Source of the DNA: Streptomyces sp. I6
Lineage (GTDB): Bacteria; Actinomycetota; Actinomycetes; Streptomycetales; Streptomycetaceae
Assembly (NCBI GenBank): GCA_003725745.1
Contig: RHDP01000001.1
Coordinates: forward strand, 6,179,501-6,243,500
Length of the DNA stretch: 64,000 nt
Reading direction: 5' to 3'
The notes below the pieces were generated by a model. That model saw only the letters and a list, made by a program, of their open reading frames with translations. It was not told the DNA's origin and searched no databases. Of this stretch, positions 28,677-38,292 are shown in pieces; within the stretch, counting starts at the first letter, position 1; every line of letters begins with the position of its first letter. The translations under genes were made by a program, and so were the position numbers.

Positions 28677-29771
28677 GTGCCGACTGCGCCTTCGGCGATC
28701 CCGGCTGTCGACACCGCGGCCGTCGCCGCGCTGCTGGAGCGTGGGCGGACGATGTCCACCCCGGTGCTGCGCGCTGCCGTGGACAGGCTCGCGCCCCCCA
28801 TGGACACCGTCGCCGCCTACCACTTCGGCTGGATCGACGTCCACGGCCGTCCCGCGGACGGCGACGGCGGCAAGGCCGTACGCCCCGCGCTGGCGCTGCT
28901 GTCCGCCGAGGCGGCGGGGGCGGCGCCCGAGGTGGGCGTGCCCGGTGCCGTCGCCGTCGAGCTGGTGCACAACTTCTCGCTGCTCCACGACGACCTGATG
29001 GACGGTGACGAGCAGCGCCGCCACCGCGACACGGTGTGGAAGGTGCACGGGCCGGCGCAGGCCATCCTCGTCGGCGACGCGCTCTTCGCGCTCGCCAACG
29101 AGATCCTGCTGGAACTCGGCACCGTGGAGGCCGGCCGCGCCACCCGCCGGCTCACCACGGCCACCCGCAAGCTCATCGACGGCCAGGCCCAGGACATCTC
29201 CTACGAGCACCGGGAGCGGGTCACCGTCGAGGAGTGCCTGGAGATGGAGGGCAACAAGACGGGCGCCCTGCTCGCCTGCGCCGTCTCCATCGGCGCGGTG
29301 CTCGGCGGCGCCGACGACCGCACCGCCGACGCCCTGGACGCGTACGGCTACCACCTGGGGCTCGCCTTCCAGGCCGTGGACGACCTGCTCGGTATCTGGG
29401 GGGACCCGGAGGCCACCGGCAAGCAGACCTGGAGCGATCTGCGTCAGCGCAAGAAGTCCCTGCCCGTCGTCGCCGCGCTCGCCGCGGGCGGACCGGCGTC
29501 GCGGCGGCTCGGTGAGCTGCTCGCCGCCGACGCCAAGGCGGATCCCGACGAGCGGCCCGGGGCCGCGGGCGGCTTCGACGCCTTCTCCGAGGAGGAGTTC
29601 GCCACCCGGGCGGCCCTCATCGAGGAGGCGGGCGGCCGCGACTGGACGTCGCAGGAGGCCCGCAGGCAGCACGCCGTCGCCGTGGCGGCGCTGGACCGGG
29701 TGGACATGCCCGAGCACGTCAGGGCCCAGCTCGTCGCGCTCGCCGACTTCGTCGTCGTACGCAAGAGATGA
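28677..29771 (+). CDS. Polyprenyl (farnesyl-type) diphosphate synthase
   Basis: 364-aa trans-polyprenyl synthase supplying farnesyl diphosphate to the squalene steps. It has FARM LLHDDLMDGDEQRR (DDxxD, about residue 105), the lysine block GNKTGALLACAVSIG and SARM FQAVDDLLGIWGD (DDxxG form). GTG at 28677 is preceded by GAGGAGAGAAA at ideal spacing, and I prefer it. An in-frame ATG at 28644 overlapping the hpnE stop (ATGA) would add 11 residues. The variant second motif (DDLLG) occurs in the hopanoid-cluster paralogues of this genus as I recall them. Confidence 0.88.
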   Translation: MPTAPSAIPAVDTAAVAALLERGRTMSTPVLRAAVDRLAPPMDTVAAYHFGWIDVHGRPADGDGGKAVRPALALLSAEAAGAAPEVGVPGAVAVELVHNFSLLHDDLMDGDEQRRHRDTVWKVHGPAQAILVGDALFALANEILLELGTVEAGRATRRLTTATRKLIDGQAQDISYEHRERVTVEECLEMEGNKTGALLACAVSIGAVLGGADDRTADALDAYGYHLGLAFQAVDDLLGIWGDPEATGKQTWSDLRQRKKSLPVVAALAAGGPASRRLGELLAADAKADPDERPGAAGGFDAFSEEEFATRAALIEEAGGRDWTSQEARRQHAVAVAALDRVDMPEHVRAQLVALADFVVVRKR

Positions 29772-29908
29772 CCACCTTCCCCGGGGCGGCACCGGCCGAG
29801 ACGACCGCGATCAATCGCATATGAGTTCGCAGTCGCCGGCCGGTGCCCTCTCGGTACCGGCCGACGGCAGACCCGAAGCAGCATGTCCGACTGCACGAAG
29901 GGGAAGCC
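29772..29908 (+). other. Gap between polyprenyl synthase and shc
   Basis: 137 bp. It is A+T-richer than its surroundings around 29811-29830 (CGATCAATCGCATATGAG), so an internal promoter for shc is possible. AAGGGGAAG just before the shc ATG is the ribosome binding site. No ORF of note. Confidence 0.4.
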
Positions 29909-31937
29909 ATGACAGCGACGACCGACGGAAGCGGCGGGCCCCCCGTGCCCCACCCGCCCTCGGCCAGCGACCGCACCACCGATCACCGTCCGGCTCCGGG
30001 GGACTCCGCGGGCCTGTGCACCACCGCCCTGCTGACGGCGCAGCGCTCCGTCGAGCACCTGCTCGGCAGGCAGGACCCGCAGGGCTGGTGGAAGGCCGAC
30101 CTCGAGACCAACGTCACCATGGACGCCGAGGACCTGCTGCTCCGTCAGTTCCTCGGCATCCAGGACGAGAAGACCACCGCGGCCGCCGCCGTCTTCATCC
30201 GCGGCGAGCAGCGCGCGGACGGCACCTGGGCCACCTTCTACGGCGGACCAGGCGAACTCTCCACCACCATCGAGGCGTACGTCGCCCTGCGCCTCGCCGG
30301 CGACCGGCCGGACGACCCCCACATGGAACGGGCCGCCGGGTGGATCCGGGCACAGGGCGGTATCGCCTCGAGCCGCGTCTTCACCCGCATCTGGCTGGCG
30401 CTCTTCGGCTGGTGGAGATGGGAGGACCTGCCCGAGCTGCCGCCCGAGCTGATCTATCTCCCCTCCTGGTTCCCGCTCAGCATCTACGACTTCGGCTGCT
30501 GGGCACGCCAGACCATCGTGCCGCTCACCGTCGTCTCGGCCAAGCGGCCCGTACGCCCCGCGCCGTTCGCCCTGGACGAGCTGCACACGGACCGCCGCCA
30601 CCCCAACCCGCCCCGGCCCCTCGCTCCCGCGGCCAGCTGGGACGGGGTCTTCCAGCGCCTCGACCGGCTGCTGCACGGCTACCGCAGGGTGGCCCCGCGG
30701 CCGCTGCGCCGCGCGGCGATGAACAGAGCCGCCCGCTGGATCATCGAACGGCAGGAGAACGACGGCTGCTGGGGCGGTATCCAGCCGCCCGCCGTCTACT
30801 CGCTGATCGCCCTCCGTCTGCTCGGCTACGACCTCGACCACCCGGTGATGCGCGCCGGACTGGAGTCGCTGGACCGCTTCGCCGTCTGGCGCGAGGGGAC
30901 CGCCGGGCCGGGGGACCGCCGGGAGGGCCCGGCCAGGATGGTCGAGGCCTGCCAGTCGCCCGTGTGGGACACCTGCCTCACCGTCGTCGCCCTCTCCGAC
31001 GCCGGAGTGCCCGGCGACCATCCGGCGCTGGTCAGGGCCGCCGACTGGATGCTCGGCGAGCAGATCACCCGGCCCGGTGACTGGGCCGTGCGCAGGCCGC
31101 GTCTCGCCCCGGCGGCTGGGCGTTCGAGTTCCACAACGACAACTACCCCGACATCGACGACACGGCCGAGGTCGTCCTGGCCCTGCGCCGGGTGAGGCAC
31201 CCGGACCCGTCCCGCGTCGAGGAGGCCGTCGCCCGGGCAGGCAACTGGACGCTGGGGATGCAGTCGAAGTGCGGCGCCTGGGGGGCCTTCGACGCCGACA
31301 ACACCGGCACCTTCCCGAACCGGCTGCCGTTCTGCGACTTCGGCGAGGTCGTCGACCCCCGTCCGCCGACGTCACCGCGCATGTCGTGGAGATGCTGGCC
31401 CAGGAGGGCCGGGCCCACCACCCGCGGACGCGAAGGGCGGTCGAGTGGCTGCTGCGCGAACAGGAGCCGAACGGCGCCTGGTTCGGCCGGTGGGGAGTCA
31501 ACCACCTCTACGGCACGGGCGCGGTCGTCCCCGCGCTGACCGCGGCCGGGGTGCCCGTGTCGCACCCCGCGATCCGGCGGGCCGTCGGCTGGCTGGAGTC
31601 CGTCCAGAACGACGACGGCGGCTGGGGCGAGGACCTGCGCTCGTACCGCGAGGAGTCATGGGTCGGCCGCGGTGTCTCCACCCCCTCGCAGACCGGCTGG
31701 GCGCTGCTGGCGCTGCTGGCCGCGGGGGAGCGGGGCGGCAGCGCGGTCGAGCGGGGCATCGCCTTCCTGACCGCCGCGCAGCGCGAGGACGGCTCCTGGG
31801 ACGAGCGGCACTTCACCGGCACCGGCTTCCCCTGGGACTTCTCCATCAACTACCACATCTACCGGCAGGTGTTCCCGCTGATGGCCCTCGGCCGGTACGT
31901 GCACGGACAGCCGCCCGCCGGCCGGAACGGTGACTGA
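29909..31937 (+). CDS. shc: Squalene-hopene cyclase, two frame breaks
   Basis: Cyclises squalene to hopene/diplopterol at the membrane face. QW repeats are visible (RQDPQGWWKAD near the N-terminus; EQEPNGAWFGRWG, QNDDGGWGED and QREDGSWDE towards the C-terminus). The acid-catalysis motif is YPDIDDTAEV (DxDDTA), and the C-terminal block GTGFPWDFSINYHIYRQVFP is also typical. Two breaks are repaired by single bases: one C in CCCC at 31107-31110 (RLAPGGWAFEFHNDNYP) and one C in CCCCC at 31356-31360 (EVVDPPSADVTAHVVEML). The repaired protein is 676 aa, within the family range. ATG at 29909 with RBS AAGGGGAAG. Confidence 0.93.
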
Positions 31938-32623
31938 ATGGCCGCCCCCGGTACGCCGCCCGCCGGTGACCCCCTCCCGCCGCTGCTGATCGCCTGCGCG
32001 CTGGGCATCGAACGGCTCGCCCTGCGCGCGGGGACCCGCGGCGGTGCGCCGGGCCCGGTCACCGTACTGCGCACCGGCATGGGGCCGAGGAACGCGGAGC
32101 GTGCACTCGCCAGGGCGCTGGGTGATGCCGCGGAGGGCTCCGGCCGCCGAGCCGGGGAGCCCCGGCGGCCGGGGTCATCGCCGCCGGTTTCTGCGCGGGG
32201 CTCGCCCCCGGGATGCACCCCGGGGACGTGGTGGTGGCCGACGAGACCCGAGGGCCCGGTGGCATCACGCCCTGCACCGCCCCGGAGGTGCTGGCGGAGG
32301 CCCTGGCGGAGGCGGTGCCGGGGCGGACCGTGCACACCGGCCCGCTCACCGCCTCAGACCACGTGGTGCGCGGACAGGAACGGGCGGAGCTGGCGGTGAC
32401 CGGCGCGATCGCGGTGGACATGGAGTCCGCCGCGACGCTCCACGGCGCCCTGAGGGCCGGGGTGCGCCCGGTTGCGGCCGTCCGGGTGGTCGTGGACGCT
32501 CCAGAGCATGAGCTGGTCCGTATCGGCACGGTACGCGGTGGAATATCAGCTTTCCGTGTCCTGCGTGCAGTGATGCCAGCTTTCTACGAATGGCACCGTT
32601 CTTTGCCGCTCCCCAGGAGGTGA
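31938..32623 (+). CDS. hpnG: Adenosylhopane nucleosidase-type phosphorylase HpnG, one frameshift
   Basis: Nucleoside-phosphorylase fold. In the pathway HpnH attaches adenosyl to diploptene and HpnG removes adenine to leave the ribosyl-hopane. Visible: N-terminal LLIACALGIERLALRAG with TVLRTGMGPRNAERAL, middle VIAAGFCAGLAPGMHPGDVVVADET, and the active-site block GAIAVDMESAATLHGALRAG. A break just before VIAAGF is repaired by adding a G to GGGG at 32154-32157 (RAGGAPAAGVIAAGF), giving 228 aa. The ATG follows the shc stop directly. Confidence 0.85.
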
Positions 32624-32628
32624 GCCAG

Positions 32629-33651
32629 ATGGCCATGCCGCTCCGCCAGACCATCAGGGTCGGAACCTATCTCTTCGAACAGAAGCTCCGCAGGCGTGAG
32701 AAGTTCCCGCTGATCGTGGAGCTGGAGCCGTTGTTCGCCTGCAATCTGAAGTGCGAGGGCTGCGGCAAGATCCAGCACCCGGCCGGGGTCCTCAAGCAGC
32801 GCATGCCGGTCGCCCAGGCCGTCGGCGCGGTCCTGGAGTCCGGTGCCCCGATGGTGTCGATCGCGGGCGGCGAACCCCTGATGCACCCCCAGATCGAGGA
32901 GATCGTCACACAGCTGGTGGCACGGAAGAAGTACGTCTTCCTCTGCACCAACGCCCTGCTGCTGCGGAAGAAGATGGACCGCTTCACCCCCTCGCGCTAC
33001 TTCGCCTTCGCCGTCCACATCGACGGACTGCGCGAGCGGCACGACGAGTCGGTCGCCCAGGAGGGCGTCTTCGACGAGGCGGTGGCAGCGATCAGGGAGG
33101 CCAAGGAGCGCGGCTTCCGGGTGACCACCAACTCCACCTTCTTCAACACCGACACCCCGCAGACGGTCATCGAGGTGCTGAACTACCTCAACGACGACCT
33201 CAGGGTCGACGAGATGATGATCTCCCCGGCGTACGCCTACGAGAAGGCGCCCGACCAGGAGCACTTCCTCGGCGTCGAGCAGACCCGCGAACTGTTCCGG
33301 AAGGCGTTCGCCGGCGGCAACCGGCGGCGCTGGCGGCTGAACCACTCCCCGCTCTTCCTGGACTTCCTCGAGGGCAAGGTCGACTTCCCCTGCACGGCCT
33401 GGGCGATTCCGAACTACTCGCTGTTCGGCTGGCAGCGCCCCTGCTATCTGATGAGCGACGGATACGTCCCCACCTACCGGGAACTCGTCGAGGAGACCGA
33501 CTGGAGCAAGTACGGCCGCGGCAGGGACCCGCGCTGCGCGAACTGCATGGCGCACTGCGGGTACGAACCGACCGCCGTCCTGGCCACCATGGGCTCCCTG
33601 AAGGAGTCGCTGCGCGCCGCGCGGGAGACCGTGTCGGGGAGCGGGAGTTGA
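32629..33651 (+). CDS. hpnH: Adenosyl-hopene transferase HpnH, radical SAM
   Basis: 340-aa radical-SAM enzyme that adds the 5'-deoxyadenosyl radical to diploptene, starting the C35 side chain. The cluster-binding motif is FACNLKCEGCGK (Cx3Cx2C), SAM-binding IAGGEPLMHPQI, and a second cysteine group near the C-terminus, DPRCANCMAHCGYEP. The start is ATG at 32629 (MAMPLRQTIRVGTYLFEQ), which sits right after AGGAGGTGAGCC; the in-frame ATG 39 bases upstream is inside hpnG and unnecessary. No sign of damage. Confidence 0.93.
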   Translation: MAMPLRQTIRVGTYLFEQKLRRREKFPLIVELEPLFACNLKCEGCGKIQHPAGVLKQRMPVAQAVGAVLESGAPMVSIAGGEPLMHPQIEEIVTQLVARKKYVFLCTNALLLRKKMDRFTPSRYFAFAVHIDGLRERHDESVAQEGVFDEAVAAIREAKERGFRVTTNSTFFNTDTPQTVIEVLNYLNDDLRVDEMMISPAYAYEKAPDQEHFLGVEQTRELFRKAFAGGNRRRWRLNHSPLFLDFLEGKVDFPCTAWAIPNYSLFGWQRPCYLMSDGYVPTYRELVEETDWSKYGRGRDPRCANCMAHCGYEPTAVLATMGSLKESLRAARETVSGSGS

Positions 33652-33790
33652 GACCCGCCCCCGGACGGCGGACGCCGGCCGCTCCGGCCGGAGCCCGGCG
33701 GACCGGTCGTGGCCCGGAGCGCGGCGGTTCCGGGGCGCCTCCCCGGGCCGCGCGGCCGGGGCGCCTCCCGGCATTCGAGGAGAGCAGCGG
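33652..33790 (+). other. Gap where ispG and dxs would be expected
   Basis: 139 bp of GC-rich sequence with no gene, between hpnH and the aminotransferase. In S. coelicolor, as I recall it, ispG- and dxs-type genes lie here. Nothing resembling either is left, so a clean deletion or a lineage that never had them is implied. A GAGGAGAGCAGCGG sequence before the next ATG is its RBS. Confidence 0.5.
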
Positions 33791-35176
33791 ATGAGCAGCG
33801 GATTCGACCTCGCGAAACTGCTCGAGGAGCGCGGTGGCGAGCGGTACGAGCTGCACGCCCGGCACCTCAACCACCAACTGCCGCGCATGCTGCGGACGAT
33901 CGGCTTCGACAGGGTGTACGAGCGCGGCGAGGGCGCCTACTTCTGGGATGACGAGGGCGAGGACTACCTCGACATGCTCTCGGGGTTCGGCGTCATGGGG
34001 CTCGGCCGGCACCACCCGGTCGTCTGCAAGGCGCTCCACGACGTCCTCGACGCCTCCCTCGCCGATCTGACCCGCTTCGACTGCCCGCCCCTGCCCGGGC
34101 TGCTCGCCGAGAAGCTGCTGGCCCACAGTCCCCACCTGGAGCGCGTGTTCTTCTCCAACAGCGGCACGGAGGCGGTCGAGACGGCCCTGAAGTTCGCCCG
34201 CTGCGCGACCGGCCGGCCCAGGATCCTCCACTGCGACCACGCCTTCCACGGGCTGACGGCCGGGTCGCTGTCGGTCAACGGCGAGGCGGGGTTCCGGGAC
34301 GGCTTCGCCCCGCTGCTCCCCGACACCGCGGTGGGGCTGGGCGATCTGGCGGCGCTGGAACGGGAGCTGGCGCGCGGCGACGTGGCCGGCTTCGTCGTGG
34401 AGCCGATCCAGGGAAAGGGCGTGCACGAGGCCCCGCCCGGATTCCTTTCCGCTGCACAGGAACTGCTGCGCCGGCACGGGGCACTGCTGATCGCCGACGA
34501 GGTGCAGACCGGCCTCGGCAGAACCGGGGACTTCTACGCCTACCAGCACGAGGACGGTGTCGAGCCCGACCTCGTCTGCGTCGCCAAGGCCCTGTCCGGC
34601 GGCTATGTGCCGGTGGGCGCGACCCTGGGAAAGGAGTGGATCTTCAGGAAGGTCTACTCCTCGATGGACCGGGTGCTGGTGCACTCCGCGAGTTTCGGCT
34701 CCAACGCCCAGGCCATGGCGGCGGGCCTCGCCGTGCTCTCGGTGATCGAGGACGAGCAGGTCGTCGCGAACGCCAGGGCCACCGGGGATGTCCTGCGGGC
34801 CCGGCTCGCCGCGCTCGTGGACCGCTACGAGCTGCTCCACGAGGTCCGCGGGCGCGGGCTGATGATCGGGATCGAGTTCGGCAGACCGACCTCGCTGAAG
34901 CTGCGCGGCCGCTGGTCGATGCTGCAGGCGGCGCGCAAGGGACTGTTCGCCCAGATGGTGGTGGTGCCCCTGCTGCAACGCCACCGCATCCTCACACAGG
35001 TCTCGGGCGACCGGCTGGAAGTGATCAAGCTGATCCCGCCGCTGATCATCGGGGAGCGGGAGGTCGACCGGTTCGTCGGGGCATTCACCGCCGTCATGGA
35101 CGACGCGCACGGCGGCAGCGGGCTGATGTGGGACTTCGGGAAGACCCTCGTGAAGCAGGCGATCGCCGGTCACTGA
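33791..35176 (+). CDS. Class III aminotransferase of the hopanoid cluster
   Basis: 461-aa PLP-dependent enzyme of the ornithine/acetylornithine aminotransferase class. It has FFSNSGTEAVETALKFAR (PLP-phosphate binding, about 122), AFHGLTAGSLSVNG, the Asp that contacts the pyridine ring in LLIADEVQTGLGRTG, and the Schiff-base lysine in VCVAKALSGGYVPVG. In this setting it is the likely enzyme that converts ribosylhopane to aminobacteriohopanetriol (the HpnO role); that is inference from position. The usual N-terminal block (FDLAKLLEERGGERYELHAR) is intact. Last gene of the operon. Confidence 0.87.
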   Translation: MSSGFDLAKLLEERGGERYELHARHLNHQLPRMLRTIGFDRVYERGEGAYFWDDEGEDYLDMLSGFGVMGLGRHHPVVCKALHDVLDASLADLTRFDCPPLPGLLAEKLLAHSPHLERVFFSNSGTEAVETALKFARCATGRPRILHCDHAFHGLTAGSLSVNGEAGFRDGFAPLLPDTAVGLGDLAALERELARGDVAGFVVEPIQGKGVHEAPPGFLSAAQELLRRHGALLIADEVQTGLGRTGDFYAYQHEDGVEPDLVCVAKALSGGYVPVGATLGKEWIFRKVYSSMDRVLVHSASFGSNAQAMAAGLAVLSVIEDEQVVANARATGDVLRARLAALVDRYELLHEVRGRGLMIGIEFGRPTSLKLRGRWSMLQAARKGLFAQMVVVPLLQRHRILTQVSGDRLEVIKLIPPLIIGEREVDRFVGAFTAVMDDAHGGSGLMWDFGKTLVKQAIAGH

Positions 35177-35478
35177 GCGGGGCGCGGCGCGGACGCCACC
35201 GGCCCGGTCGCCGCGGTCCTTGTCACCAGGGGCCCGGTCGTCGCGGGCCCTGTCACCAGGGGCCGGTGCGGCGCAGGACCGCGGAGTGATCCCCCGCCGC
35301 GCCGGGACCCGGCGCGTCCAGTCCGGGGCACCGGGTCCGGCGCGGTGTCTCCGGCGCGCTGAGTCCGGCGCGGATGTCCATTCCGGGCCCGTCAGCGGCT
35401 CCGGTCTGCGGCTGCGGCTGCGGGTTGGGCTGCGGCTCCGGGGCGGGCCGCCCGTCCGGGACGAGCAGCCGGCCGCGG
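35177..35478. other. Intergenic region between convergent aminotransferase and phosphatase genes
   Basis: About 300 bp, no gene. It contains a tandem 30-bp repeat (listed separately), then several CCGGCGCGG blocks and a GCGGCTGCGG run at 35410-35445. Secondary structure from these could end both transcripts. Confidence 0.45.
35201..35260. repeat. 30-bp tandem repeat, two copies, after the hopanoid operon
   Basis: The copies start GGCCCGGTCGCCGCGG and GGCCCGGTCGTCGCGG and both end TGTCACCAGG. They differ at a few positions and are followed by a partial third start (GGCCGGTGCG). This is a degenerate noncoding tandem repeat. Confidence 0.8.
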
Positions 35479-36293
35479 TCAGACCGTGCCGTCCACCAGT
35501 CGCTCACGCAGCCGCTCCCGCGTCGCGGGGTCAGGCCGAGGCCTTCCTCCAGGTAGCGCTCGGTGCCGCCCCAGACCTCCTCCATGGTCTCGAACGCCGC
35601 GGCCAGGTACTCGGCCCGGGCGTCGAACAGCGGGTTCAGCAGCTCCATCACCTCGGGCGCCATCCCGGCCGGTGAGCTGTCGCTGCGGCGCACCCGGTAG
35701 CGCCGGTGGGGGTCGTTCGACTTGAGGTAGTCCGCCTCGATGGCGTCCCGCTCGACGCCCACGGCCAGCAGCGAGACGGCGATGGACAGGCCCGCCCGGT
35801 CCTTGCCGGCCGCACAGTGCATCAGGGCCGGCGTGCTGTCGTCGGCCAGCGCGTGCAGGACGCGGCTGTGCTCGGCGGTGCGCTCCTTGACGATCGTCCG
35901 GTAGGAGGCGATCATGCGCCCGGCCGCCTGGCCGTCGGCCAGGATCGACTTCAGCTGGTCGAGGTTCCCGTCGCGCACCATGCGCCAGAACTCCGCCCCG
36001 TCGGCCGGGTCCGACAGCGGGATGTTGACGTTGCGTACTCCCGAGAGTTCGACATCCGGTCCCTCCAGCCTCTGGTCGGCGGCATTGCGGAAGTCGAAGA
36101 TCGTGTGGAGCCCGAGCGAGGCGAGGAAGGCCGCGTCGGTGTCCGTCGCGTGGGCGAGATGGCCGCTGCGGAACAGCCGTCCGTACCGAACGCGCCGTCC
36201 GTCCACGGTCGGCAGCCCGCCCACGTCCCGGAAGTTGCGCACGCCGGACAACTCGGGTTCGGCCGACGGGGTCTGGGGCAGCTGCTGCGTCAC
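35479..36293 (-). CDS. Tyrosine-protein phosphatase (DSP/PtpB-like), frameshift near the 3' end
   Basis: Cytoplasmic protein tyrosine/lipid phosphatase. The catalytic P-loop is LMHCAAGKDRAGLSIAV (Cx5R). Before it are GVRNFRDVGGLPTVDGRRV and LFRSGHLAHAT, and the general-acid region DFRNAADQ. The frame runs on past the expected end as read; adding one base to the run seen as GGGG at 35527-35530 restores GLTPATRERLRERLVDGTV and a stop at 35479 (271 aa). The start is GTG at 36293 with GGAGGAGCC upstream. An open frame extends about 100 codons further upstream but has no conservation-like content. Confidence 0.85.
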
Positions 36294-36884
36294 GGGGGCT
36301 CCTCCGTGTCTGCGGTCGGCGCTGCTCGCCGACGATGGCGCGGTGCTGACATTACGACATCGGTTACTCAGGCAATTATTTCGCGTTACGCGGGGGACCT
36401 CGGCGAGTGGTGCCCCGATCCCGGTGGGCCGTGGTGCGCAGTGCCGTGACCGGTGAGGCGCCGGTGCGGCCGTGCCGGCTGCGGGGTCCGGGTGGGCTGG
36501 ATCACGGCAGGGTGTCCGCTGCGGGAACAGGGATCCCGGCCGGGCGGGATTAAAGGGCTTTCGTGTTGCTCGAGGCATTAAATGCCGAGAGTGAGCAATA
36601 TGCAAAGTGTCCGAGTTGGCATCTTTTGGGTAATCCGCGCCGATAGGAATCGTTATGGCCGTTCACTCGTGAGGTGAATCATATCCGTGACGTTCCGTGG
36701 AGAGTCCGATGGCTCAACTCCCTTGCCCGCGTGGAAGTCGCTGATCCGGAATCCACGCAGCGTGACCAGGAAATGTGTGCTGATATCCGGCAGATCGATT
36801 CAGTGGGGAAATGACGGCTTGTTCCCGTCGGCCCGGCTCCCATACGGTCACCGCAATCCGGTCGGAACGCCTCATCCTGCCGCC
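36294..36884 (+). promoter_or_regulatory. A+T-rich promoter region upstream of the c-di-AMP riboswitch
   Basis: Long untranslated region before the M23 peptidase. 36550-36680 is clearly A+T-rich for this genome (GGATTAAAGGGCTTTCGTGT and following), the best stretch in the window for promoters. Several hexamers such as TTGGCA (36614-36619) and TAGGAA (36644-36649) are possible -35 and -10 elements 24 bp apart; the spacing is too wide to insist. The leftward phosphatase promoter must lie at 36300-36400. Confidence 0.45.
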
Positions 36885-37045
36885 GTCCGGAATATCGCAC
36901 CCACCCACACATGTGGCAGGAGCGGGGGACCCAGGTACCGCGCCGTTCCGTGACCCCGGACGGCTTGGGGTGAAGCCGTGCCCACGAGCGGCCGGGCGGC
37001 TCCAGCCCGAACCCGACAGCTCACCTCGCAGGCGGCGGAGAGGAA
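36885..37045 (+). ncRNA. c-di-AMP (ydaO/yuaA) riboswitch
   Basis: The leader RNA carries the conserved blocks of the ydaO class in order: CGGGGGACCCAGG (36922-36934), then TTGGGGTGAAGCCG (36965-36978), a variable GGCCGGGCGGC stem, AGCCCGAACCCGACAGCTCA with CCTCGCAGGCG (37003-37033), and GGAGAGGA just before the ATG. This class binds c-di-AMP and in actinobacteria controls wall-lytic genes such as rpfA and NlpC/P60 or M23 peptidases. The last block lies close to the RBS, so either transcription attenuation or translation could be the output. Limits are approximate. Confidence 0.85.
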
Positions 37046-37051
37046 AGCGCC

Positions 37052-38028
37052 ATGCCCGGTAAGGGGAAGCACCGCCGTCCGAGAACCAGCCCGTTCAGGC
37101 GCGGACTCGTCGCCGCCGGTACGGGCGGAGCCGTCATCGCGATCCCGTTCGCGGGTGCCGCGGGCGCGAGCACCGCCGGTCAGTCCGCGCCCGCCGGGCA
37201 CGTCGCCCCGACCGTCCAGAAGGCCGTCGCCCCCAGGCACCGCAGACCGGCAAGGCGGAAGGGCTCTACACCGTAGTGCCGGGCGACCACCTCTCGAAGA
37301 TCGCCGCCGAGCAGCGTGTCGCGGGCGGCTGGCAGCAGCTCTACGCCGACAACCGCGCCGCCGTCGGCGAGAACCCCTCGCTGATCCACCCGGGCCTTGA
37401 ACTCAGCCTGCACGGCACGCCGAAGGTCCAGGCTGCCCCGACGCCGCAGGCGAAGAGCGAGCCCAAGGGCGGCACCCCGGCGAAGGCCGGGAACCGGCCC
37501 GCGGCGCAGAAGCCGGCCGCCCCCGCCGACCGCGCCTCCCGCACCGCCGTCCGCGCCGTCGCGGCGCCGTCAGCGGCCCCCGCCCGGGTCCCGGCGGCGG
37601 GAGCCGCCGCCGAGAACGCCCCGTCGGGCTACTTCGCCCCGGTGACCGGCGGCGTCAGCACCGCGTACAGGGCCGCCGGAGCCATGTGGTCCAGCGGCTA
37701 CCACACCGGTGTGGACTTCATCGCCCCGACCGGCACGTCCGTGAAGGCCGTCGGACCCGGCACGGTGGTCTCGGCCGGGTGGAGCGGTGCGTACGGCAAC
37801 GAAGTCGTCATCAAGCACGACGACGGCACCTACTCGCAGTACGCCCACCTCTCCCAGCTGTCCGTCTCCTCCGGAGAGGGCGTCACGGGCGGCCGGCAGA
37901 TCGGCCTGTCCGGCTCGACCGGCAACTCCACCGGCCCGCACCTGCACTTCGAGATCCGTACCGGCCCCGGCTACGGATCGGACATCGACCCGCTGGCCTA
38001 TCTGCGCGGGCACGGGGTCGCGATCTGA
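37052..38028 (+). CDS. LysM and M23 peptidase, secreted peptidoglycan hydrolase, one frameshift
   Basis: Exported wall endopeptidase. The N-terminal signal is GLVAAGTGGAVIAIPFAGAAG (about residues 16-36). Then a LysM peptidoglycan-binding domain, YTVVPGDHLSKIAAEQRVAG and the LYADNRAAVGENPSLIHPG part. An Ala/Pro-rich linker follows, then the M23 domain with zinc ligands in YHTGVDFIAP and GPHLHFEIR. The signal and LysM parts are in different frames; adding one C to CCCCC at 37230-37234 (VAPQAPQTGKAEGLYTVV) gives 325 aa. Its messenger starts with a c-di-AMP riboswitch, linking wall remodelling to the c-di-AMP signal. A strong terminator follows. Confidence 0.9.
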
Positions 38029-38059
38029 CGCTGCGCCGGTACCTCGCGCGGCGTCATCC

Positions 38060-38090
38060 GTCCGCCGGCCCCGCGCAGGGGCCGGCGGAC
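38060..38090 (+). terminator. Strong hairpin terminator after the M23 peptidase gene
   Basis: A perfect 13-bp stem, GTCCGCCGGCCCC then its exact complement GGGGCCGGCGGAC, with the 5-base loop GCGCA, 32 bases past the stop codon. Confidence 0.8.
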
Positions 38091-38292
38091 GCCTTCGTAC
38101 CGCCCCCGCGCGGGAGCGGGGCAGCCGGAGGAGCGAAGAGCGGCGAACGAGCAGGGAGCGGACACGCGGGCAAGGCCTGCTGTGCCCGCTGTGCCTGTTT
38201 GGCCGAGAAACGACTTGGTGGTCCATGTCACGTACCGTCAACTCCTCCCTACGGTGGCGTAGGTCACTTCACGCGGTGAATGATGGCTCGAC

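Noticed and set aside
26650-32160. Programmed ribosomal frameshifting in the hopanoid genes
   Set aside because: No slippery heptamer or shared stimulatory structure; the same one-base loss in G/C runs is seen all over the window, which sequence error explains better.
35253-36605. Tyrosine phosphatase with 100 extra N-terminal and altered C-terminal residues
   Set aside because: Upstream residues show no family similarity and the GGAGGAG RBS supports GTG 36293; the odd C-terminus results from a lost base at 35527-35530.
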